From: Gonocerus acuteangulatus
Taxonomy: Eukaryota > Arthropoda > Insecta > Hemiptera > Coreidae
Length of the DNA stretch: 64,000 nt
NCBI GenBank assembly: GCA_946811695.1
Contig: OX328126.1
Coordinates: forward strand, 80,296,214 to 80,360,213
Direction of reading: 5' to 3'
In this document: positions 37,057 through 47,436 of the stretch, piece after piece
Layout: each line of letters opens with the position of its first letter
How positions within the stretch are numbered: position 1 is the stretch's first letter
Notes under the pieces: model-generated
Seen by the model: the letters and a program-made list of their open reading frames with translations, nothing else
Databases searched by the model: none
Told to the model about the DNA's origin: nothing
Made by a program: the position numbers and the translations under genes

Positions 37057-37166
37057 GGCAACGGCCATAACCACATTGAATGTACCGGTTCTCCTTGATC
37101 ACCAAAGTTAAGCAACGTCGGACGTGGCCAGTACTTGTATGGGTGACTGACTACGTGCTGTTGTCA
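37057..37166 (+). pseudogene. 5S ribosomal RNA pseudogene
   Basis: About 110 bp matches animal 5S rRNA from its first bases (GGCAACGGCCATA) through the internal promoter. Visible parts include the A-box segment AAGTTAAGCAACGTCGG (37105-37121), GTACTTG and a C-box-like TATGGGTGAC. About nine bases of the normal 3' helix region (after GGGTGAC) are missing and several helix positions are changed, so it is unlikely to make a functional 5S rRNA. A TTTT follows immediately at 37167, as in Pol III genes. It may be a dispersed pseudogene or the head of a 5S-derived SINE. Confidence 0.88.
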
Positions 37167-37622
37167 TTTTAAAGATGGTAACCTGTAGAAAAATGGAATA
37201 GTCAGGTGCAAACAACAATCATTATCAAAATTATCAACAATCATTTATCATAAAAAAAGTAAGAAAATAATAATCATAATTGTATTACTTGTGCTGCAGA
37301 GCGATTAATGTCTGCTCAGAGGTGACTACTGTCATTTTTTGCGCATTGTAGCGCCTTAAATTACCCTTTTCTTCGGAATTTTTACATTTTCCACATAACT
37401 GATAATGATCCCATCATCGTCGCATCTTAAAAGACAATTTTTCACATAATATATATATATATATATACCTACTCCAAATGACACAAGGGATAAGTAAACG
37501 CGCTCAGATGATGCAGTTCCTGTCGCACTTTTTTAAATCCCCTCACGTAAGACTTTGCAATCAAACACTTTTTGTCTGTTTGTCTCTCTACCTAAAATGT
37601 CTGCTTTTGAGATATATTCTGC
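37167..37622. other. Flank with a Y-type end motif
   Basis: The segment 37472-37535 reads CCAAATGACACAAGGGATAA then GATGCAGTTCCTGTCGCAC, the family Y end. A (TA)n tract precedes it. No gene. Confidence 0.5.
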
Positions 37623-38256
37623 TTTTAGCATTTTCCTCCGAAGGAAAGTAGCTATTGAGGTTGCACTCATGACGGAATTTTCGAAAACTTTTTTCAAATC
37701 TTTATCGATTCTACCTAGTAGACACCGAAAATGACCCCCGTTAAAATTGATATATATATATATATATCTATATATATTTTCGCTATACGCCCATGATCCC
37801 TATATTAGTACTTGTCATTGAAGCACTTGATTCTAAAAGGTTCTTCTTTTTTTTAAAGTACCAAGTTGGTTGATAGTACGCGAGTTGCTGGGTGGTAGTA
37901 CGCGAGTTGCAGATTGGTAGTACGCGAGTTGCTGGTTGGTAGTACGCGAGTTGCTGGCTGGTAGTACGCGAGTTGCTAGTTGGTAGTACGCGAGTTTCTG
38001 GCTGGTAGTACGCGAGTTGCTGGTTAATAGTACGGGAGTTGCTGGTTGATAGTATGCGAGTTGCTAGTTGGTAGTATGCGAGTTGCTGGTTGGTAGTATG
38101 CGAGTTGCTTGCTGGTAGTACGCGAGTTGCTGGGTGGTAGTACGCGAGTTGCTGGTTGATAGTACGCGAGTTGCTAGTTGGTAGTATGCGAGTTACTGGC
38201 TGGTAGTACGCGAGTTGCTGGCTGGTAGTACGCGAGTTGCTGGTTGATAGTACCAG

Positions 38257-38316
<60 letters not shown>

Positions 38317-38706
38317 ATATATATATGTGTGTGTGTCTGTTAACACGATAGCGGCCAGAGTTTTTGTTTTTTCGTCACGTAATTTGGTATATAGCATTCA
38401 ATTAGCAAACGATTGAACGAGTTCGTTAACCACCAAAATCGGTCCACCGGAAGGGGGGGGGGTCAGATCAAAAAACGAAAATATGAAGTTTTTTATATTA
38501 ATTACCATGTGTAAACATAGCTCTGGAAGCAAATTAAATACAAAATTAATAATTGAACAGTTACTCATTACAAAATTAAAATAGAACTATTCATGTTTTT
38601 ATTTTATTTATGTTGGATATTTTAAGCAAATTGTTCTGGAAGCCAGTCTACACTACCCTAATTCTGAGGAAAGTGCTTAGTTATGCAGCTTCTGCGTGAC
38701 GAACTT
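37623..38706 (+). mobile_element. Element family X copy with an internal minisatellite
   Basis: Begins TTTTAGCATTTTCCTCCGAA and keeps AATGACCCCCGTTAAAATT, followed by a short TA tract, a unique segment, a 22-bp minisatellite (37868-38255), a second TA/GT tract (38261-38336), TTAACACGATAGCGGCCAGA and GGTCCACCGGAAGGGGG. It ends TTATGCAGCTTCTGCGTGAC. The three GTTTACTCCGG repeats seen in the copy at 29693-30812 are missing here. Confidence 0.78.
37868..38255. repeat. 22-bp minisatellite, about 17-18 units
   Basis: The unit GTAGTACGCGAGTTGCTGGT plus two bases recurs with point variants (GTATGCGAG, TTGATAGTA). Because three units equal 66 bp, one minus-strand frame stays open through the whole array (37783-38397) and repeats a 22-residue pattern. 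This is not evidence for a protein. Confidence 0.93.
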
Positions 38707-38974
38707 TTAAATCTACTTTTCATTCGCAATTAAATTATTTATGCTTCTGCCTGGATTTTCATAAATACCACGATTTTCTTTGCAATTTCGAAGGACCCTC
38801 TCTTTTGATCTGCCTTAAAATTTGAATCTTCGTGTTTTTATGTATAATTTGTTTTTCTATTTGCATATTACTTCGAAGTCTGCAAGTTTGTTCTTCAGGA
38901 CATACATAGTACAGTACATACACACGCGCCCACATGTAAAAATATGCATATACACATAAACACACACATACACC

Positions 38975-39031
<57 letters not shown>

Positions 39032-40300
39032 GTATATATTGACCCAAGTTTTATGCCATGAGAAAATTCACTTTCCGCCTTCAAATACAATCGTGTAGAC
39101 GTAAGGTATTTCTGACGAATACCACAGATAGAATGGATGCTGCTTATGGTACAATCACGGTTTGACAGTTGCGACCACACTTCATACAAGCCATCTGTCA
39201 TGACAGATTGTCATACTGGTAGAGACCAACCATCCTGCAACAAGTATTCCTTCGGGAGTTTGCTCCATGACATGGTCTAGGAACTCTACGAAGCCAAAGG
39301 ATCCTAAGTCCTTCCAGAAGAAAATACAGACATCCCGGACTTGCGTCCTCCATGACTTTCTCCTATTTGCGTTATCTGTGTCGTGCTCTCGGCTCTTTTA
39401 TGGTGCAATCCTGGAATTTATGACAATCCTATGGGATTGAGACCACTTCTATTTATCTTAAAACCTCTCCATTACCTTTTCAATACTTTCTCGTCCTTTC
39501 TATAATGGTGCTCCAAATGATATATTCCAAAAGAATCGTCCGCTTGTTTCACTTTTGTCAAATACAATAAGTGCTTTCTTATATAATTTTGTTTGACCAT
39601 ACTCCCTCTCCCCCCACCCGCTCCTTTTCTCAAACTTATCACGAGCCACCAGATTCAGAAATGATTACACATCCATCAGGCATTCTTCTCATCGGTAAGC
39701 CTCTAATTTTAAGCTCCTGCCATAAGGCACACTCACCAAATGTATCACTCACCCTCTTCCATGTATATGTTTCTCTGTTTTTGACATTTCTTTTTATGTA
39801 TATTAGTATTAACTCTGTCCTTGTATTCGAGCCCTGGTGAAGCCGAAACATCGGCAAATAATAAAACTCATTTTCCTATTAAAAAAAATGTAGTTTTATT
39901 AAGATATCACGATCGAATTCTGACAAATTCTACCTTCGCATCACCAACGGTCAACGATCTCCACCCAATGGAGAACTGTTTTAGATTGTATAATTAGTAT
40001 TATGTTTGATATTCATACAAACTTCGACATTCAAATTTAGTATGCTTTCGGAGTTAAGGAAGTTTAAAGGATTTTCGTATATTTTCTTAAAAAGTTTAAG
40101 TGAGTAAACGGTAAACATTTTAAACTCACTTAGCAGTAATATTAATTTGCTAGTGAAAAAAGAGACTTTAAATGAGAACAAATATTTGTTTTCTTGTAAT
40201 AGCGAAAAGGCCAAACGGGCATTTACCGCTTTTGTAAGTGGTCAGTACATAATACGCCTAGATCTCACTTATCATAAAGATGTCATGAGAGTAGGTGTTT
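38707..40300. other. No gene recognised
   Basis: Contains a CA/TA tract (38935-39029) and a segment ending GGTGAAGCCGAAACATCGGC then AATAATAAAACT (39834-39866). That segment looks like the 3' end of some retroelement. A family Y fragment lies around 40070-40140. Confidence 0.4.
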
Positions 40301-40309
40301 AACAGTTTA

Positions 40310-40530
40310 ACAAGAGCACGGATGGCTCGAAAATAGTACGAAGTCCAGCTACTATTGAAGGAATTATATAATCCGAGAAGCTGTCCTAATATATATATTT
40401 TTTAAATTTCATCATCACTTTAGTAATAACCTGATTTTGCTTCTAGATTAGACGCAGAGCTATATGCGATCCTCGTTGGTTTGAAAACATTTCCTCAACG
40501 TAAAAAAACATCTGATCATTTGCAGGTCTG
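40310..40530 (+). pseudogene. Decayed LINE RNase H domain
   Basis: The plus strand shows STDGSK (first catalytic block, about 40314-40332). About 115 bp later it shows LDAELYAILVGLKTFPQRK (second catalytic block, about 40447-40503). The order and distance match the RNase H domain of the intact frame at 60733-61830, but stops and frame changes lie between the blocks. Confidence 0.65.
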
Positions 40531-40803
40531 ATCTACAGAAAATCTACTGTCCACCACATGGAGCCCCGCACTGCAAAACAGGAAATAACAAGACAAAAAA
40601 TTGAGATCTATTTGCTCAACAATCTCCTTGCCGCAAATTGATTGTAATATGGAAAAGCAACATAGCCTTCGCAAGGAACAGAACCTGAACAACAAGAACA
40701 TTAAGCCAACCAAAAATAAAAAAAATAAGTGGACACTTATTGTGAAACCTGCCCAACACTAAAATTATCACCTAAGTTCGAAATTTGTATATTTTTATTT
40801 TGA

Positions 40804-40965
40804 GGGGTCTCCCGTAGTCTAGTGGCTAGCGCGCTGGATTCATAAGCGGGAGATGGTGGGTTCGATTCCCACCTCCGGCAGGGATTTTCTCATCTCAAGG
40901 CTCGCTGGGAAAATTCCTCGCTGCACCCTGGATGACGGCGCTAATGACCAAGAAGTAGATGCGCC

Positions 40966-41021
<56 letters not shown>
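40804..41021 (+). mobile_element. tRNA-derived SINE, family A, intact copy
   Basis: Flanked by the 13-bp duplication ATTTTTATTTTGA (40791-40803 and 41022-41034). The head has Pol III box A TAGTCTAGTGG (40815-40825) and a perfect box B GGTTCGATTCC (40859-40869). The body includes CTCATCTCAAGGCTCGCTGG and GATGCGCCGT and ends in an A-tail of about 50. The long pure tail and exact duplication point to recent insertion. Confidence 0.95.
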
Positions 41022-41026
<5 letters not shown>

Positions 41027-41034
41027 TATTTTGA

Positions 41035-41902
41035 ATTTCTTTGCGTAGTTCTGATTTTATTTACTGATATAGGTATAAAAAAGATGCTGAAGTTCACCGC
41101 CATGTCCTTATACATCGCCACCTTCCAGGAAAAAAATACTATGAATTAAGTAATAAAAACTTGGAATCATCATTAAGAAAATTAAGCTTATTTTTACGAT
41201 TACAGGGAGTTCATGAAAGCCATTAGACTTCCCTAAAAGGATCGCTAAAAGAAAAAGTTTTCTACATATAAAAAGTGGCCTAATGCGAAATGCTAATGTG
41301 CTGGTTATGTAGGAATACTTGGGGGATTGGGTTGGCAAGCCTTCTATAGACTTGAAGGTCGCTATCCATAACCTTGCACCTCCCTTCTTTATGGGGAGAA
41401 TGTAGCTTGATGGACCTCAAGCCAACATTCGTCCAATGCTCAGGTATGAGGAAACATGTGAACAAAAAAATTATTTTTTTTATTCTCCAGAAGAATATCG
41501 GTCGTTTTCGCATTCCTTTAATTCGCCGTACCCTCTTCATTTTTGTTCCGCAATCAGCGTCCCTGTATTCACAAGACAAGACAAAACGTGAAACCACGCT
41601 GACTTCAGGCGGAAATTGAGGAGAGAGCAGGCGTAGCAGAGGGGCTGCAAAGATGGAGGGAAAACAGATCAGAGGAAATCCTTAGGACCCAATTCATAGC
41701 ACCGCAAGTTAAACCCTTCCGTTGTTCCGATGGACGTGGGTGCTTTGATACTGGTGCTCAAACTTGAGTCCAAATCTGGCGAAGAAAAAAGGATATAAAT
41801 TATTCTCAAATTGCCACTTAGCCCTTACCATGTTATATTGCAAAGAAACTCTGTAAACTTCGTGGGATTCTAAACAGACAAATGTTTTGTAATGATATCC
41901 CA
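41035..41902. other. No gene recognised
   Basis: Overlapping open frames on both strands (up to 105 codons at 41280-41597) carry no domain that I recognise. Confidence 0.35.
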
Positions 41903-42336
41903 AATCGGTCCATCTGAAAGAAGGGTTTAATGCGGACCCACATTACTAGTCTGTTCATACCGGTCGTAATTTCTGTTATATTGTAACTAAACGTGGTGTA
42001 CTTCGTTGACATCTAAAGGCGAAGTTGAGTTTTAAAAATAAACTAAATCGGTTTGGCAGAAGTTGGGGTTTACTCTGTATTATGTTCAAATTAAATTAAG
42101 CCGCCAAACCTGCACGAGGATTAGTTGTTACTTTTACCATTAGGAGCTCTGAACATGGATCCTGTACGCTGTTAATTGAGCCAGCTGCTCATTACAAATA
42201 TAAAAGTGCAAAACTTCATGTTCTTTTGTTTATTTATATAGATTATTTTAAGCAACGTATTTCGGCCACAACGCAATGTACACTACCCACCTTTTGAGGA
42301 ATGTTCTTAGTTATGCCACCTCTGCGTCACGGACTT
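41903..42336 (+). mobile_element. Element family X, 3' part
   Basis: Carries AATCGGTCCATCTGAAAG, GTCGTAATTTCTG, AAATAAACTAAATCGGTTTG, GGGGTTTACTCTG and the end GAGGAATGTTCTTAG...GTCACGGACTTT. The 5' half with the TA tract is missing. Confidence 0.7.
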
Positions 42337-42343
42337 TATCAAT

Positions 42344-42432
42344 GCCAACGACTAATGGTCTTCCGTAGCGGTCACCCATCCATGCTTAAGTTCGCTGATC
42401 TACCGGAAACGCTGTGTCAACAAGGCTCTGGC
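42344..42432 (-). pseudogene. 5S ribosomal RNA pseudogene, internally deleted
   Basis: Read in reverse complement it follows animal 5S rRNA at both ends (GCCAACGACT on the plus strand matching the 3' end of 5S, and CAAGGCTCTGGC matching the 5' end). It includes GCGGTCACCCATCCA (C-box region) and CTTAAGTTCGCTGATC (A-box region). About 20 bp between them are missing. It begins eight bases after the end of a family X fragment. Confidence 0.75.
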
Positions 42433-43820
42433 ATGAGGCATCCTGTAAATAGATCAATGCCTCAAAGGATCTGTCTCAGGGATTTGAGAAATTCTATCGA
42501 CTCATAAGACGTTCGCCAGGAATCTTGGCCGACGATTTATTTACCGCTCCATTTGCGCTAAATCGATTTCGCCATCGCGACAACCATTAGCTTGGAGAAT
42601 GGAACGCTCCCAACCTAATCACCCGGGCTATTAATAGGCCAGCTCACCTTAATTGAGCCGTGGACAATGTCTTGACGGAAAATAACAAATAATTATAGAT
42701 TGGGAAACCAACTAATGGGCACCGTTTTACATTTGCTGGATATTATGCAGTTGTAAATGCAGTCCTGGCCTGATTCCCTCATGCTGGTGTAATACTGCGC
42801 TGAGGTAAGCGGTGTCGTGCTTTACTGCTCGGATGCAATCATCCTTACAGAATGAGCAACATTATCGCAAAATCAACAGATATTTTTTTTCTGTTCTTAG
42901 AGAAATATATGGCCAATCAGAAAATCCTAGCGATTTTTTGGGAAATTTTTGGACAGTGTAAATAAAATACAATTCTATATTTTAATCAACTATATATTGC
43001 TCTATTTGCTACAATTTATTGCCACCTTAAAGGCAGCTACTAAATTGTATTGCTCTGGTTTTGATGCAAACACATTTGAAAGTTCATTTATGGCATTCTT
43101 TTTAGGATTTAACTTTTTTCCTAGTAAATATTATGTAAAACACGAAATAAATGAAAATCTCAAGAAGCAAAGTCCACAAATAAATTCAATAATTTCCTGT
43201 AACGTTGTTCGAGCGTTAAGTGGAATGAATCAACGCTTTGATGACATTCAACATTCACTAGTTTATTGTTGCTGTTTATTGTGGCGCTGTCTCCACAATA
43301 TATTTGAATAGATCCATGCAAAAGGGGATTCAGCCCAAAATCAGTAGTTTTGAGAAAACTAGACTGAAGCCCTTTTTGCACGGAATAATAAAACTAGGAC
43401 TATATTTTTATGCCAACTATGTATTGGAATGAATTCCAGTTAACATAAGAATGAGTAGTTACGTCAGAGACAAGGAAACTTCAGAGACAACGAATCCATC
43501 ACTAAATCATGTTGGGAAAAATGGACCGAAGCCCTTTTTGCATGGATCGATTCATTTAAGAACATCGTTATTAAAATTAGCTGAATATCCTAAGCAAGGT
43601 TCATCATAAATGCTCCTTCCTCCAATTTTTAATACAATTTCTGGGCAGTCCTTATACTAATAATATGTTCACAGTCCTCACTATTGCTTTTTATCGCTGC
43701 AGATATAAGAAATTCCCCAAAAGAAAAGAACAAATTAATACAGGAGATTCGTAAAGATTAACGATATTCATTACCTTTAGACACTAATATGCGATCTTCC
43801 TAGCAGACGAAAATTCCTCC
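42433..43820. other. No gene recognised; repeated GAAGCCCTTTTTGCA word
   Basis: A 120-codon open frame (42949-43311, plus) has no recognisable domain. At 43314-43381 the words TGCAAAAGGGGATTCAG and CTGAAGCCCTTTTTGCA form an inverted repeat, and a third copy (CCGAAGCCCTTTTTGCA) lies at about 43528-43544. The inverted repeats suggest the end of a transposon. Confidence 0.4.
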
Positions 43821-43833
43821 CTACTGATTTATT

Positions 43834-44006
43834 CATTTTGTATTACGACGCATCGACATCTAGGTCATTAGCGCCGATATCCAGAGTGCAGCGAGGAATT
43901 TTCTCAACGAGCCGTGATGAGAAAATTCCTGCCGCCAGTGGGGATCTAACCCACGATCTCCTGTATATGAATCTACGCGTTAGCCACTAGACCACGGGGA
44001 GACCCC
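43834..44006 (-). mobile_element. tRNA-derived SINE, family A, first of two at one site
   Basis: On the minus strand it has the family A head (GGGGTCTCCCCGTGGTCTAG) and body. The A-tail is eroded. ACTGATTTATT at 43823-43833 and ACTGATTT at 44007-44014 flank it. Confidence 0.85.
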
Positions 44007-44008
44007 AC

Positions 44009-44014
<6 letters not shown>

Positions 44015-44046
<32 letters not shown>

Positions 44047-44220
44047 GGCGCATCTACATCTAGGTCATTAGCGCCGACATCCAGGGTGCAGCGAGGAATT
44101 TTACCAGCGAGCCGTGGGATGATAAAATTCCTGCCGGAGGTTGGGAATCGAACCCACCATCTCCCGCTTATGAATCCAAGGCGCTAGCCATTAGACCACG
44201 GGAGACCCCCCCCCCCCCCC
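44015..44220 (-). mobile_element. tRNA-derived SINE, family A, second at the same site
   Basis: Flanked by ACTGATTT (44007-44014) and ACTGATTTATT (44221-44231). It has an A-tail of about 30 (T-run on the plus strand) and the same body variants as the copy at 15161-15344. Its 5' end carries an unusual run of about 14 G (C-run at 44207-44220). Confidence 0.9.
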
Positions 44221-44254
44221 ACTGATTTATTTTATATATATATATATAAATCTA

Positions 44255-44505
44255 GTTAGTCGACTCAATTCAAATATATAATTTAGAGTAAACCCCAACT
44301 TCTTATTAACTTTTAATTTTATTTTTATGTACAAGTTTCTCATTGGTGGGGCATCTTGTATGCCGATTTTCGTTGCGAGGAAGTACTAATGAAATGTACC
44401 GATTTTGCTGGTTAACGAACCCAATCAATCATTTGCAGAAGGCATAATAAAAAAATAAGAAAAGTCTGGCCGCTCCCTCATTAACTGACAGACACACACA
44501 TTTAC

Positions 44506-44587
<82 letters not shown>

Positions 44588-44655
44588 ATGTTACAGGAGT
44601 TGTTTTAATTCTTTCATGAGTGCAACCTAATTAGCTACATACCATTGGAAAGTGC
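44255..44655 (-). mobile_element. Element family X, 5' part, minus orientation
   Basis: Contains GTTAACGAACCCAATCAATC, AGTCTGGCCGCTC, a GT/TA tract (44505-44579) and a decayed start, AGCTACATACCATTGGAAAG then TGCTAAAAG. Confidence 0.6.
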
Positions 44656-44669
44656 TAAAAGAAAGTATT

Positions 44670-44890
44670 AAACAAAATATTTTCTTCCTAGACATGAAGA
44701 GTTTTTGTCTTTTCGTACATTTTTTTAAATATCCGGAAAAAGGTTGAGAAATTGTAAGTGAAATTTATTTGAAAGCCTAATATCTTTGCTACAAAAACGC
44801 TTAGCATGCAACTTTCGATAGGATTATCTAAATTAGAGAAATCGGTACTCTTTCTTTCGAAAGTATTAATTTCGTTCCTTTGAGATTGTT

Positions 44891-44928
<38 letters not shown>

Positions 44929-44960
44929 GTGTTAATAAAAAAACGCTCCTTTGTGTTTTA
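44670..44960 (+). repeat. Family Y fragment
   Basis: Shares TTTTCGTACATTTTTTTAAA and GGTTGAGAAATTGTAAGTGA-type words with the copies at 32.5 kb and 59.2 kb. A T-run lies at about 44893-44923. Confidence 0.5.
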
Positions 44961-45067
44961 GCGTGTTTCCTCGCTAAGTGTTAGTTTTTTTTTAACGGAT
45001 TTTATAATAATGTGTTTTCTTAGTTCTGAGTTTCATCGGATCGGTAGTTTTCGGATGTTTGGATGAA

Positions 45068-45190
45068 ATGTGTAGTTTACGAGATGATCCTCTTCAAGAA
45101 CTATCATTAAAAAATAAGGCTGACGATACTGACTCGTCAGAAGAAAATACTGAAGGATGTAGCAGTATAGAATCAGACGATGATTCATGA
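45068..45190 (+). other. Short acidic open frame, possible exon or transposase tail
   Basis: Forty codons from an ATG end in a strongly acidic, serine-rich tail (DDTDSSEENTEG, then IESDDDS and stop). The frame is open upstream to about 45011, where TTTTCTTAG could serve as a splice acceptor. Acidic C-termini are common in DDE transposases and in many nuclear proteins. I do not recognise the family. Confidence 0.25.
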
Positions 45191-46374
45191 ATAATTCGTT
45201 TTTGGTGCATCATATAATTGTATATATTTATTATTATTAAAAAACAAGACAGTACAATGATTTTTCTCTTCAAGTTGTTAGGCTATTTTTGGTCTTTCTT
45301 TTCGTAGTACAGCCTATGTATTATTTTTTATGAATGTATTATTTGTATGTAAATACTAGATGCAAAATGTTATTACTTAAATGTTCCATAGATTTACAAA
45401 ATGTTTTCTCAATTTTTACCCATTATGTCTGCATTTATGTGTCTACAATATTAGTTTGTTAGATGTACTAAAAACTATGGGTCAAAGAATTTTTTAAAGA
45501 TTTTTCCCTTACTCAGTGTACTCAAAAACATCGAAAAACATTAAAAAAAAATAATTGTCTCCACCTAAAAATGGAGTTTTTCCCCGCTGTGAGCCGGTAC
45601 GAGTTGGAAAGGTCTTCGCCAAGTGTTGTAAAAGTCACCGCCAAGTGTTGGAAAACCCCCCACTAAGAGTTTTAGTTCCAAGTTACAAGGTACTAGTTCT
45701 CCAAGATGAGGAATGTCCCGAAAGAGGTTATGGTGTGCAGGGTACAATCTGACCTGGTTCTCCAGCTGTTTCGGTACTGTTAGAATAAACACAGATCCAG
45801 AGCAATTTCAGAAACTGGTTTATAATGCAAACACGATAAAGGAGCCGAAAAAGGCTATAATAACACGACCAGAGCTATAATTCAGCCTGATCGGACCAGC
45901 CAAGGAAAGATTTGACGGACCGTGAACAAACTTCTCAGAGCTGCCACAAAGTTCAGCGGTAATATTAATTCCACATCTGGGGAGGAAGCAGTTGACGTTA
46001 AACATGAAGTTTCATAATTAATGAATGTGGATTTTATAAGATTATACAACAATTATACAGGTATAGATTAATGAACTTCAGAATGGGGACTTCTGATTTT
46101 AATATTTTAAAATCGATTTTGTAGTGGTTGTTAGAAAATATAGCAGTCGTTCTTAATACTTCTTATTTGGTGCTCATAACAAAATATATCTGAGGGTGTA
46201 CAGCAGCTGAGTACGAAACCCGTATTTATAACAAAACTACTCATCAGCGAAGAATATATGAGCGTGTGTATATTTGTATTTGTGAGTTCACGTTCAAGCG
46301 CATACAAAAAATTGGTCCAACCTCTTTCAAAAGGATATCTTTAACCATTTTTGAGAAAAGTGTAAACAACAGGG
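45191..46374. other. No gene recognised
   Basis: AT-rich DNA, with a small duplication of CGCCAAGTGTTG at about 45617 and 45640 and short open frames only. Confidence 0.4.
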
Positions 46375-46384
46375 ATTTTGGTTT

Positions 46385-47245
46385 ACTTACTTACTTACAT
46401 TTACTTACAGACGGGCACTACAGTCCGTGAAGGACCAAGGCCTCAGCCAACAGCTCATTCCAGGCATCTCTATCTGTTGCAAAACGCCTCCAACGACGGA
46501 TTCCTATTTCCTTCAAATCCTTCTCCACGTCGTCCAGCCACCGCAATCGAGGTTTTCCCCGCCTTCTTCTGCCACCCGGCATTCCATAGAGAAGTTTTCT
46601 TGGCAATCTTTCCGGGGTCATTCTCTCGACGTGTCCCAACCATTTGAGTCTTTGATGTTTTATAAAATAAATTATATCTGGGTCTCCATACAGCGTTTTC
46701 AGCTCCTGATTAGTTCTTATTCTCCAGAAGTCGCCACACTTTACCGGGCCATATATCCTTCTGAGTACCTTCCGCTCCCAGACTAGCAGCATCCTTGTAC
46801 TTTCTTTGATTAGTACCCATGCCTCGCTTCCATATGTGACCACTGGGCGAATAACTGTCTTATAGATATGGACCTTTGCCTTCCTGGAGAGCCCCTTGAA
46901 CCTCAACATTTTCTGCAACCCAAACAGACACCTATTTCCTGCAGCGATTCGGGCTTTAATGTCTGGCACTACACTACACTCAGCTGAAATTATGCTTCCC
47001 AAGTACTTGAACTGACTGCAGCTTTTGAAGGTAACACATCCAATTTCTACTGGCTCTTCTTCGTCATTCTGTGTTTCTTTTGGTGTGCTCATGTACACAG
47101 TCTTGCCTTCATTGATTTCTAGTCCAAATTCCTTGGCCGCACTAAGAAATTCTTCCAGGGCGCCTGCTAATGCTGACATTGTCCTCGCTGAAATAACTAC
47201 ATCATCGGCATACGCCGGGTGCTGTGTCAGTCTATTGAAAATTGG
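46385..47245 (-). mobile_element. 5'-truncated RTE-like LINE insertion (861 bp)
   Basis: Bounded by the 10-bp duplication ATTTTGGTTT (46375-46384 and 47246-47255). The 3' end on the minus strand is not a poly(A) tail but a short GTAAGTAAGTAAG-type repeat, typical of RTE-clade elements. The retained sequence runs from just before the catalytic YADD to the end of the element. Confidence 0.93.
46418..47224 (-). pseudogene. RTE-like reverse transcriptase, C-terminal part
   Basis: The frame opens with YADDVVISART (catalytic block of the reverse transcriptase palm). It continues GLEINEGKTVYM, FKYLGSIISAECSVVPDIKA, a YKTVIRPVVTYGSEAWVL block, the WERKVLRRIYGP block and a basic C-terminus (HQRLKWLGHVERM, PGGRRRRGKPRLRWLDDV, WRRFATDRDAWNELL). 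This order is standard for RTE-type elements, with no RNase H. From the first ATG the frame has 253 codons without interruption. The endonuclease and most of the palm and fingers are lost, so the piece cannot transpose by itself. Confidence 0.93.
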
Positions 47246-47436
47246 AATTTTGGTTTCGGATATTCAAAACCGTCTGATTGAGTTGTACATTTGTTCGCAT
47301 CTTCGACATTCATCCAACTGAGATAGATACATTTTGGTTACATCTGGAATTGAGGAAGTATTAAACGAAATAACAAACTATATCCTAGATATTGACCATG
47401 GTTTTACAGGAGGCTCTAAATATAACACAAATATCG

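Noticed and set aside
37783..38397. A 204-codon minus-strand open frame
   Set aside because: It runs through the 22-bp minisatellite and flanking (TA)n tract; the repeated 22-residue pattern is explained by three units of 22 bp.
40804..40880. A functional tRNA gene
   Set aside because: Pol III boxes are good, but the acceptor and anticodon stems do not pair properly. The unit is followed by a fixed body, a poly(A) tail and a target duplication, so it is a SINE.
42949..43311. A 120-codon plus-strand frame as a host gene
   Set aside because: Hydrophobic, AT-driven composition, no recognisable domain and overlapping open frames on the other strand; not enough to support a gene.
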